This document shows, piece after piece, positions 1 through 5,932 of a DNA stretch of 9,571 bases. The DNA comes from Candidatus Omnitrophota bacterium. GTDB lineage: Bacteria; Hinthialibacterota; Hinthialibacteria; Hinthialibacterales; JAKPRU01. The translations under genes and the position numbers were made by a program. Numbering within the stretch: the first letter of the stretch is position 1; each line of letters starts with the position of its first letter. Below the pieces are notes generated by a model. The model searched no databases, was not told the origin of the DNA, and saw only the letters and a list, made by a program, of their open reading frames with translations. Location of the stretch: NCBI GenBank assembly GCA_029557025.1, contig JAKPRU010000091.1, forward strand, positions 1 to 9,571. The letters are read 5' to 3'.

Positions 1-145
1 GTCCCCGCCTGGTAGTAGGCCAGGCGTCCCTGCCTGGTAGTAGGCCAGGCGTCCCCGCCTGGCACAAGTAGGCCAGGCGTCCCTGCCTGGTAGTAGGCCA
101 GGCGTCCCCGCCTGGCACAGTCTCTGCCTGGCTAAGTAGGCCAGG
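1..145. repeat. Tandem palindromic GC-rich repeat array (25-28 nt units)
   Basis: Near-identical units follow one another at 1-25, 26-50, 51-78 and 79-103, then a half unit at 104-119 and a diverged last unit at 120-145. Each unit contains GCCTGG, a short AGTAGG-type spacer and CCAGGC. Adjacent units therefore form the hairpin CCAGGCG-TCCC-CGCCTGG, with a 7 bp stem and a 4 nt loop. The base before GCCTGG alternates C, T, C, T, C, T, and the T form still pairs as a G-T wobble. Units 3 and 5 share a CACA insertion after CCTGG. The array begins at the first base of the window, so its true length is unknown. It encodes nothing recognisable. It could be a REP/MITE-like dispersed repeat or a structured spacer, and the sequence does not say which. 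Confidence 0.9.
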
Positions 146-271
146 AAACACGCTTTCTTCACCCCAATCACCTGCCCCGCCGGAGCGAGGCTCGCGATGA
201 CGGAACGGGGACGGCCACCCCGAGTGGCATTGGTGGGCTACCGCTGCTCGGTCCAGCCCCCCTGCCCGAAA
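146..271. other. Unassigned DNA downstream of the oxidoreductase, with a short hairpin
   Basis: No gene is supported between the repeat array and the end of the minus-strand oxidoreductase. A small inverted repeat, GCCAC-CCCGA-GTGGC, lies at 214-228, with a 5 bp stem and 5 nt loop. It lies about 45 nt past the oxidoreductase stop and could be a weak termination structure. No T-tract follows it on the minus strand, so it does not meet the criteria for an intrinsic terminator. Confidence 0.4.
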
Positions 272-1291
272 TCACCCCCGTATCTCTACACGCTTGCCGG
301 TTTGGGCGGACTTGTACGCGGCAAGAGCTACCGCCAATCCCCGGATTCCCGCCTCCAGGCTTGCTTCCGGCTGGATTCCTTTCCGCACGTGACGCAAAAA
401 GTAGTCGATTTCCACTTCCCACCCGCCGACTGTCGGTTGTTTATCCACAACGCGCCACGATGTTTTTACCGTGCCGTCCGGCGAGGTCCGCCCCCGCAAG
501 ACCGAAAGTCCTTTCAAATAATCAAAGATAATTGTGCCCTCGGTCCCGTAAATCTCTATTCCCGAAAACCCCGGCTTGCTGGTCCAGCCGACTTCAATGT
601 ATCCCAGGCAGTTCTGCTCGAACTCCAGAAGAACCACCGCGTTGTCTTCCACCGCAATATCCTTAATCAATGTCTTAATAACGGCAGAGACAGCGGTGAT
701 GGGACCGATATAATAGTGCGCCAGGTCGATCGCGTGAATGCCCATATCCAGCATGGCCCCGCCACCCGCCAAGTCGGGATTGTAAAACCAGTCGCTCATC
801 GCCCAGCCCGGCTGCGGCCCCTCGTGGGCAAAACGAACGCGAATCATGAACGGTTTCCCGATTTCACCCCTGTCCACGAGTTTCTTCGCTGTTACATTGC
901 CCCGATAAAGACGGTGGGTAAACGCCGTCATAAATACAGTCCCGGCTTTATCTCTGGCCTTCTGGATTTTTCGGGCTTCCGCCAGGGTGAGACAGAGCGG
1001 CTTCTCGCATAGAACATGACAGCCATGCTCCAGCGCCAGAACGGCCTGTTCCGCATGGAATCGGTTGGGCGTGCAGATGCTTACAATATCCGGTCGCTCG
1101 TTCTCAAACAGCGCTTCCGCCGTGGCGTACGTGCGGGCGGCGCCGAAAATCTTTTCGGCCTCTTTCCGTCTTGCCTCACACGGGTCCGCTGCCGCGATCA
1201 GCTCACAGGCTTTGCTCTTCTGGTATCCCGGAAGATGACAGTTCTGCGCAATAGCTCCGCAACCGATTACGGCTGCTTTCAATCTGGCCAT
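272..1291 (-). CDS. Gfo/Idh/MocA family NAD(P)-dependent oxidoreductase
   Basis: The protein has 339 residues, the usual length for this family of cytoplasmic dehydrogenases, which oxidise or reduce sugars, inositols and related polyols with NAD(P). The N-terminal Rossmann fold shows the dinucleotide loop GCGAIA (residues 10-15) followed by HLPGY. The family EKP motif is at 96-98 (CEKPLCLT), and its Lys98 is the conserved catalytic or cofactor-positioning lysine. The C-terminal alpha/beta domain has GGGAMLDMGIHAIDLAHYY, with Asp182 and His186 in the active-site positions. The frame stays open upstream to 1582. I chose the ATG at 1289-1291 because GGAGG lies 8 nt before it on the minus strand and the Rossmann fold starts directly after it; an ATG 7 codons upstream is the alternative. 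The gene is divergent from the M20 peptidase. The substrate cannot be read from the sequence. Confidence 0.93.
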   Translation of the reverse strand: MARLKAAVIGCGAIAQNCHLPGYQKSKACELIAAADPCEARRKEAEKIFGAARTYATAEALFENERPDIVSICTPNRFHAEQAVLALEHGCHVLCEKPLCLTLAEARKIQKARDKAGTVFMTAFTHRLYRGNVTAKKLVDRGEIGKPFMIRVRFAHEGPQPGWAMSDWFYNPDLAGGGAMLDMGIHAIDLAHYYIGPITAVSAVIKTLIKDIAVEDNAVVLLEFEQNCLGYIEVGWTSKPGFSGIEIYGTEGTIIFDYLKGLSVLRGRTSPDGTVKTSWRVVDKQPTVGGWEVEIDYFLRHVRKGIQPEASLEAGIRGLAVALAAYKSAQTGKRVEIRG

Positions 1292-1503
1292 GGATTTATC
1301 CTCCTGACTCATTGACCCCGCCCTTTTCTTTGTCAACCAAGGGGACAGGGGAAGTTTCGCCTGTACGCACTCCAGTCGAGTCCACACCGTACCATAATTC
1401 CCGATCGGATCATAATGCCCATCCGGTTTCATGGGAGGGATGCGTTCTTGAAGTGACTCGGTGGCGCTGACACAATGCGAAAGACTCACCCAGGAGGTAC
1501 ACC
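1292..1503. other. Divergent intergenic region between the oxidoreductase and the peptidase
   Basis: These 212 nt hold the Shine-Dalgarno sequences of both flanking genes: GGAGG on the minus strand for the oxidoreductase, and AGGAGG at 1492-1497 for the peptidase. Promoters for both genes must lie here or inside the opposite gene. The reading frame of the oxidoreductase stays open through the whole region, but the predicted extension has no domain character. I see no strong operator palindrome or riboswitch. Confidence 0.5.
1448..1476 (+). promoter_or_regulatory. Possible sigma-70-type promoter for the M20 peptidase
   Basis: TTGAAG (1448-1453) and CACAAT (1471-1476) are separated by 17 nt. 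Each matches the -35/-10 consensus at four of six positions. Transcription would begin near 1483, giving a leader of about 20 nt that just includes the AGGAGG at 1492-1497. The match is only moderate and rests on consensus alone, for an organism whose promoters are not known. Confidence 0.3.
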
Positions 1504-2883
1504 GTGACCACATTTGCCGATTATGTCCGCACTCATCAAGATCGTTTTCTCCGAGAACTTCAAGAGGTTGTCCGAATTCCAAGTGTCAGCACGGAACCCG
1601 CCCATGCCCCGGATGTCCGCAACGCCGCCGAGTGGGTCCGAAATGCTTTTCTGAAACTGGATATCCCGGCTGAAATCCTGGAAACCGCCGGGCATCCTGC
1701 GGTCCTGGCTGAGCTGAATACGAACCCCGATGCCCCCACAATCATGATTTACGGCCATTATGATGTCCAACCGGCCCAAAAAGAGGACGGTTGGGATCGA
1801 GACCCGTTTTCTGCCGATATTGACGGAGACAAACTGATTGCGCGCGGGGCCGCCGACAACAAGGGACAATTCCATGCTCATATCAAGGGCCTTGAAACTT
1901 TTCTGAACACCATCGGCCGGCCGCCGCTCAATATTCGCTTTCTGATTGAAGGGGAAGAAGAAATCGGCAGTCCCAATCTCGGCGGTGTGGTCCGAGAACA
2001 AAAAAAACGTCTTCGTCCCGATGCGATTGTCATTTCTGACACAAGCATGTACCAGGAGGACACACCCACTATCTGCTATGGTCTTCGCGGGCTGGCGGCA
2101 GCGAAAATAACCGTGATCGGACCTGACCGGGATTTGCATTCGGGAACTTACGGTGGGGCGGTCGCCAATCCCATCCATGCTCTCGTGGAAATACTTGCCG
2201 GATTACATGACCGTGAAGGGCGTGTCGCAATCCCAGGATTCTATGATGATGTAAAGCCGCTGGAATCCTGGGAACGCAATTCTTGGGCGGAACTGCCCTG
2301 GGATGGGGCGGAATACCGCAAGAACTTGGGCGTTAAGGAGCTTTGGGGCGAACAGGGCTACACGACCATCGAACGGACTTGGGGACGTCCAACTCTTGAA
2401 ATCAACGGGATTTACGGTGGCTTTACCGGTCCGGGAGTTAAAACGGTCTTGCCCCATTGCGCTACAGCGAAAATTACAATGCGACTGGTCCCCGACCAGA
2501 ACGCAAAGAAGGTCCTTGATTTACTTGAGGATCATCTTAAGTCTATACAATTGAAAGGGATACAAATTCAATTCTCCCGCCAATCGGAGGGCAATCCGGT
2601 CCGTTTTGACGTAAAAGGCCCCTGGATAGATGCTCTGATCCGCGCCTTGAAAACCGGATTCGCTCGCGAACCGGTTTTAATGCGAGATGGAGGTTCCATT
2701 CCAATCGCGGGTCTATTCAAGGATGAGTTTGATGTTCCTATTTTAATGGCCGGGTTTGCGCGCCCTGATTGTGGAGCGCATGGCCCGAACGAATATTTCT
2801 CAATTTGCGACTATGAGCGCGCGATCATCACCTCCGCTACCCTGTTGCAGGAGCTGACGCATGTCCATTTGAGGGATGTTTAG
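1504..2883 (+). CDS. M20 family metallopeptidase, carnosinase/dipeptidase type
   Basis: This 459-residue protein is a probable two-zinc cytoplasmic dipeptidase or related amidohydrolase. All M20 catalytic positions are visible: His85 in GHYDVQP (metal) with Asp87, Asp118 in ADNKG (bridging metal ligand), Glu152 (general base) and Glu153 (metal) in EGEEEIGS, Asp179 (metal), and His426 in AHGPNE (metal). His212 in DLHSG matches the histidine that reaches into the partner active site in carnosinase-type dimers. The spacings 85-118, 118-152 and 179-212 follow human CNDP2 closely. The lid/dimerisation domain covers roughly 200-370 and contains the family segment INGIYGGFTGPGVKTVLP. No signal peptide is seen. 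The start is GTG, with AGGAGG 6 nt upstream. Substrate is not determinable; hydrolysis of dipeptides is the usual activity of this branch. Confidence 0.95.
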   Translation: MTTFADYVRTHQDRFLRELQEVVRIPSVSTEPAHAPDVRNAAEWVRNAFLKLDIPAEILETAGHPAVLAELNTNPDAPTIMIYGHYDVQPAQKEDGWDRDPFSADIDGDKLIARGAADNKGQFHAHIKGLETFLNTIGRPPLNIRFLIEGEEEIGSPNLGGVVREQKKRLRPDAIVISDTSMYQEDTPTICYGLRGLAAAKITVIGPDRDLHSGTYGGAVANPIHALVEILAGLHDREGRVAIPGFYDDVKPLESWERNSWAELPWDGAEYRKNLGVKELWGEQGYTTIERTWGRPTLEINGIYGGFTGPGVKTVLPHCATAKITMRLVPDQNAKKVLDLLEDHLKSIQLKGIQIQFSRQSEGNPVRFDVKGPWIDALIRALKTGFAREPVLMRDGGSIPIAGLFKDEFDVPILMAGFARPDCGAHGPNEYFSICDYERAIITSATLLQELTHVHLRDV

Positions 2884-3083
2884 GCATTTGATCTACAATA
2901 TACTGAAAGTTTCGTATCCTACAGTGAAATTTAAACTTGACATTGGGTAATCTGTCTGGTGGAATACTGTGCAACCGGAACAGGCCTCTAATCTGAGACA
3001 GAAACATCGCAAAGGTCTATGCGGAATTCCGGAAGGCCCAAGGAGAAGCCGTCCGGTAACCGACCGGCTGGAAAGCCTCACCT
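2884..3083. other. Intergenic region between the peptidase and the zinc-ribbon gene
   Basis: No coding region is supported in these 200 nt. The first half is AT-rich and holds the possible promoter at 2937-2965. The second half is GC-rich, with the 10 nt palindrome CGGAATTCCG (3022-3031) and an imperfect inverted repeat at 3047-3069, where AGCCG pairs with CGGCT and CGG with CCG around a small loop. These would lie in the 5' leader of the zinc-ribbon mRNA. I do not recognise a known RNA family. No hairpin plus T-tract terminator follows the peptidase. Confidence 0.4.
2937..2965 (+). promoter_or_regulatory. Possible sigma-70-type promoter for the zinc-ribbon/propeller pair
   Basis: A perfect TTGACA (2937-2942) is followed by a 17 nt spacer and TGGAAT (2960-2965), which matches four of six -10 positions. 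It lies in the AT-rich part of the gap and would give a leader of about 110 nt before the GTG at 3084. Placement and orientation fit, but no experimental or comparative support is available here. Confidence 0.35.
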
Positions 3084-3857
3084 GTGGAAGCTCGGCTCAA
3101 ATGGCTTCATGCCCTTCAAGCCATCGAGGATCGTCTTCGCGCGCTCCGCGATCGCAGGAAGACCCGTCGTTGCCTCCTCGACATTGCTGCCCTCGAAAAA
3201 GAAAGAATCCGCCTTTCTCAACAACTCGACCCGAGGCTATTGCGTCGATTTGAGATACTTTTGGAGCGTAGACAAGGCAAGGCGATGGCCCCGATTCGCG
3301 GGAAGTCCTGCGGAGCCTGCGGTCTGGTTCTTCCCGAACAAACCGTTGTGGATGTGCAGACGATGGAATTCCTTATCTCCTGCGAATCCTGCAATCGGTT
3401 TTTGTATTGGGATCACGAAGAAGAGCGCAAACGTCAGGCCCGGATCGCTGCAGAGGTGGCAAGGGCGAAGTCCGAGCAAGCGCAAGGGGTGAAGACCGTC
3501 GAACCGGTTGGCGTTCACAGCGCAAAAGCGGCCAAACAAGTCAGCGCAAGAATCCCCGTCGGGGAAACACGCCAATCGGAACCAGCAAGGCCTGAAAAAC
3601 CCGAACCAACTAAGACAAAACCTGCGGCGAAGACAGGTGTTCCCAAAGAGGCAGTCACTCCAGAGGAACCTGTCGATAAGAAGAAACCTGCGGCAAAGAA
3701 GCCTGTTGTCAAGAAGACGGTCACAAAGAAGGCGGTTATCAAGAAGCCCGCAGCGAAGAAAAGCGGAGTGAAGGAATCCGCTCTGAAAGAATCCCCTCAC
3801 CGGAAAAGAACACCCGGCATCTCACGCACACCGAAAAAAAGTTCCGCCAGGAAATGA
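3084..3857 (+). CDS. C4 zinc-ribbon protein with histone-H1-like Lys/Ala/Pro tail
   Basis: The protein has 257 residues in three parts. Residues 1-65 are charged and helical, resembling a shortened version of the coiled-coil arm of C4-type zinc-ribbon proteins (PF02591/DUF164 group). Residues 70-110 form the zinc ribbon: Cys76 and Cys79 in CGACG, then Cys100 and Cys103 in CESCN, followed by RFLYWD, which matches the C-terminal signature of that family. From about 110 to 257 the chain is low-complexity Lys/Ala/Pro/Glu, ending in six KKxxx pentads at 200-229 and a basic end. The tail resembles bacterial H1-like DNA-binding tails. The start is GTG with only a weak GGAAAG 8 nt upstream; an in-frame TAA at 3057-3059 rules out a much longer protein. 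The stop overlaps an ATG of the next frame by 4 nt. Nucleic-acid binding is inferred, not shown. Confidence 0.8.
   Translation: MEARLKWLHALQAIEDRLRALRDRRKTRRCLLDIAALEKERIRLSQQLDPRLLRRFEILLERRQGKAMAPIRGKSCGACGLVLPEQTVVDVQTMEFLISCESCNRFLYWDHEEERKRQARIAAEVARAKSEQAQGVKTVEPVGVHSAKAAKQVSARIPVGETRQSEPARPEKPEPTKTKPAAKTGVPKEAVTPEEPVDKKKPAAKKPVVKKTVTKKAVIKKPAAKKSGVKESALKESPHRKRTPGISRTPKKSSARK
3681..3770 (+). repeat. 15 nt-period repeat encoding six KKxxx pentapeptides
   Basis: Residues 200-229 of the zinc-ribbon protein read KKPAA, KKPVV, KKTVT, KKAVI, KKPAA, KKSGV. This is a strict five-residue period in which each unit begins with two lysines. At the DNA level the unit is 15 nt, with AAGAAG or AAAGAA recurring. 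The pattern resembles the AAKKP-type repeats of bacterial histone-H1-like proteins. Such tracts expand and contract readily, so copy number may vary between strains. Confidence 0.85.
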
Positions 3858-3970
3858 TGCCCCATGGCCTGCTTCTGAATCGAATTCATGAGAGAATAGT
3901 CCGTATCGCTAACCGAATTTGGAGAAGTGTTTCCGGGACTCCAATCGGACTGGGTTTATGGAGGAAAGTC

Positions 3971-5110
3971 ATGTCTTTTCCATACGCGCATTTTACATTG
4001 GGACTTGTCGCGGTTTTCGCTTCTCTTGCGGGAGGAGTTGCGGCGGATGGTCTTGCTTTTTCGACGATTGTGATTGACGCGAGCGCCGTATTTGAATGTG
4101 CCGGGATTGGGGATATAGATGGCGACGGCAAGAACGACATTGTTTCGGGGTCTTATTGGTACAGCTATCCGGGTTTGGAACGGCATTTCATCTGCGAAAT
4201 TGCGGCGAAGAGCGGCTACCGGGATGACTTCTCCAACTCGTTGATGGATGTGGATGGGGACGGGGATTTGGATATTGTTTCGGTGACCTGGTTCACGGAA
4301 CAATGCCTGTGGCGCGAGAATCCCGGATCGCCATCCGGAACCTGGAGGGAACACATGATCGACAAACCGGGGAACTGTGAAACCGGCTATCTGGACGATT
4401 TGAGCGGGGACGGGGTACCGGACCTTGTAGTTAATGTAGCCCAGGCCATCAATTGGTACGAGCATATTAATCAGCCGCCGTACTGGAAAAAACGCTCGCC
4501 TGGAAAAGAGGGGGTCCAGCATGGATTGGGCACGGGGGATATTAACGGAGACGGCCGGAAAGACATCGTTACTCCAAAAGGCTGGTATGAGGCCCCCGAA
4601 GATACTTCGAAAGACCCCTGGGTCTGGCATCCGGAATTCGATCTCGGCTCGACCAGCGTTCCGATTCTTGTTTTCGATGTAAATGGAGACGGTCTTAGCG
4701 ACATTGTTTTCGGGATGGGCCATGACTATGGGGTATTTTGGATGAAGCAGAATCCCGCTCCCGATTCGGCGAAACAAAAGTGGATTCGGTTGGAGATCGA
4801 CAAGAGCTGGTCGCAGGCCCATGCAATGTTCCATGTGGACCTGGACCAGAGCGGCAGACCGGGATTCATTACAGGTAAACGCTACTATGCGCACAATGGG
4901 CAGGATCCGGGAGCGGAAGATCCAATCGGTGTGTATTTTTATCAATATGACCGGCAGCAGTCTACATGGATCAAGACGAATCTGGATTACGGAAACCGGG
5001 TCGGATTTGGTTTGATGCCCACCGTGGGAGACATTGACGGAGATGGCGATACCGATGTGGTATGTTCCGGGAAGAGCGGTTTGTATTTACTGCTCAATAA
5101 ATTGAAGTAA
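3971..5110 (+). CDS. Secreted FG-GAP/VCBS repeat beta-propeller protein
   Basis: From the ATG at 3971 the protein has 379 residues. Residues 1-25 form a Sec signal peptide with a hydrophobic core, and probable cleavage follows GVAA before Asp26. The mature part has Asp-rich calcium loops of FG-GAP/VCBS type: DIDGDGKND (48-56), DVDGDGDLD (93-101), DLSGDGVPD (143-151), DINGDGRKD (190-198), DVNGDGLSD (236-244), a degenerate DLDQSGRPG (290-298) and DIDGDGDTD (354-362). Seven motifs about 45-65 residues apart fit a seven-bladed propeller. The repeats spell out much of the chain and no catalytic domain is seen, so a binding or surface role is inferred. GGAGG lies 6 nt before this ATG. An in-frame ATG at 3854 overlaps the previous stop and would add 39 Arg-rich residues before the signal peptide, which is less likely. 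Confidence 0.88.
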   Translation: MSFPYAHFTLGLVAVFASLAGGVAADGLAFSTIVIDASAVFECAGIGDIDGDGKNDIVSGSYWYSYPGLERHFICEIAAKSGYRDDFSNSLMDVDGDGDLDIVSVTWFTEQCLWRENPGSPSGTWREHMIDKPGNCETGYLDDLSGDGVPDLVVNVAQAINWYEHINQPPYWKKRSPGKEGVQHGLGTGDINGDGRKDIVTPKGWYEAPEDTSKDPWVWHPEFDLGSTSVPILVFDVNGDGLSDIVFGMGHDYGVFWMKQNPAPDSAKQKWIRLEIDKSWSQAHAMFHVDLDQSGRPGFITGKRYYAHNGQDPGAEDPIGVYFYQYDRQQSTWIKTNLDYGNRVGFGLMPTVGDIDGDGDTDVVCSGKSGLYLLLNKLK

Positions 5111-5113
5111 AGA

Positions 5114-5926
5114 TCACACGTATTCCCGTTGGAGGTTCTGGAGCAGATCGTCGGTGAGTCGTTCGACCTTGCGAATTTCGGCGAATTTGTCCAGCAGGTC
5201 GTCAACGGTAAGTCGATTCTTCTCGGCAAGCGGAATATCGTCGATTATTTTTCCCTTGTTCATCATGATGGTTCTGCTGCCGAGGTCGAGGGCCTGCTGC
5301 ATACTGTGTGTCACCATCAGGGTAGTAAATCCGCCGCGCTCGATGAAAGATTTCGTCAGTTTAATGACCTGTGCGGCGGACTTGGGGTCCAATGCGGCGG
5401 TGTGTTCATCCAGGAGCAACACCTTCGGTTCGCTGATGACGGCCATCAAGAGGGTTAATGCCTGACGCTGGCCTCCGGAGAGCGTTCCGATCAGATTATC
5501 CAGCCGATTCTCCAACTGCATTTCCAGTTGAGCCACCGCCTCCCGGTAGGCTCTTCTCCGTTCCCCATTCAGGCCGATTTTGGGTTTTTTGTGGCGACCG
5601 CGCAACCAGGCCGTATGGAGATTCTCCGCAATGGTCATATCGGGTGCGGTTCCCATAAAGGGATTCTGAAACACACGGGAGACGAATTTGACACGCTGGT
5701 AGTCTTTTCTGTACGTGGTATCTTTCCCCGCGATTTCTATTCTTCCGGAATCAGGCAGAAAAGTTCCGGCAACGGCATTCAACAAGGTCGATTTTCCGGA
5801 CCCGTTTGTCCCGATGATGGTAACGAAATCACCGGCATTGACTTTCAGGTCGATCCCACGAAGTGCATACACCTCATTCGCCGTACCGGGATAAAATTTC
5901 TTATGAAGATCGGTAATTGCAATCAT
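5114..5926 (-). CDS. ABC transporter ATP-binding protein (TrpXYZ/COG1101-type)
   Basis: This 270-residue cytoplasmic ATPase energises the importer encoded just upstream. All nucleotide-binding motifs are intact: Walker A GTNGSGKST (39-47), Q-loop Gln87, signature LSGGQ (149-153), Walker B VLLLDE (169-174), D-loop ALDP (178-181) and H-loop His207. The string DEHTAALDP, with His after the catalytic Glu174, is typical of the COG1101 branch that pairs with COG4120 permeases and PF04392 binding proteins, including streptococcal TrpXYZ. Its ATG is 6 nt after the permease-fusion stop. The Shine-Dalgarno is weak (an AGAG-type stretch), which suggests translational coupling to the upstream gene. It converges with the propeller gene, with a 3 nt gap and no visible terminator. 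Being an importer ATPase is well supported; the substrate is not known. Confidence 0.94.
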   Translation of the reverse strand: MIAITDLHKKFYPGTANEVYALRGIDLKVNAGDFVTIIGTNGSGKSTLLNAVAGTFLPDSGRIEIAGKDTTYRKDYQRVKFVSRVFQNPFMGTAPDMTIAENLHTAWLRGRHKKPKIGLNGERRRAYREAVAQLEMQLENRLDNLIGTLSGGQRQALTLLMAVISEPKVLLLDEHTAALDPKSAAQVIKLTKSFIERGGFTTLMVTHSMQQALDLGSRTIMMNKGKIIDDIPLAEKNRLTVDDLLDKFAEIRKVERLTDDLLQNLQREYV

Positions 5927-5932
5927 TCGTCT

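Noticed and set aside
1..145. Repeat array as a CRISPR locus
   Set aside because: The units are contiguous or separated by only a few bases; there are no unique spacers of about 30 nt and no cas gene in the window.
197..1012. 271-codon plus-strand open frame opposite the oxidoreductase
   Set aside because: It is antisense to a gene with clear family motifs, and its translation shows no recognisable domain.
1308..1336. Minus-strand promoter with a perfect TTGACA (1331-1336) for the oxidoreductase
   Set aside because: The -10 at the right spacing (AATGAG) matches only three of six positions, and transcription would start too close to the Shine-Dalgarno sequence.
1292..1582. 97-residue N-terminal extension of the oxidoreductase
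   Set aside because: The frame is open, but the extension overlaps the start of the M20 gene, has no domain character, and the GGAGG before the ATG at 1289-1291 fits the Rossmann-fold start.
2884..3083. RNase P RNA or another known housekeeping RNA in the gap
   Set aside because: The gap is too short for RNase P RNA, and I could not find its conserved core sequences.
3237..3800. 187-codon minus-strand open frame rich in Leu, Phe and Arg
   Set aside because: It is the antisense shadow of the lysine-rich tail; reversed Lys codons give Leu and Phe, which explains its composition.
3956..4945. 329-codon minus-strand open frame opposite the propeller gene
   Set aside because: The plus strand carries regular calcium-loop repeats and a signal peptide; the minus-strand product looks like a reversed repeat shadow.
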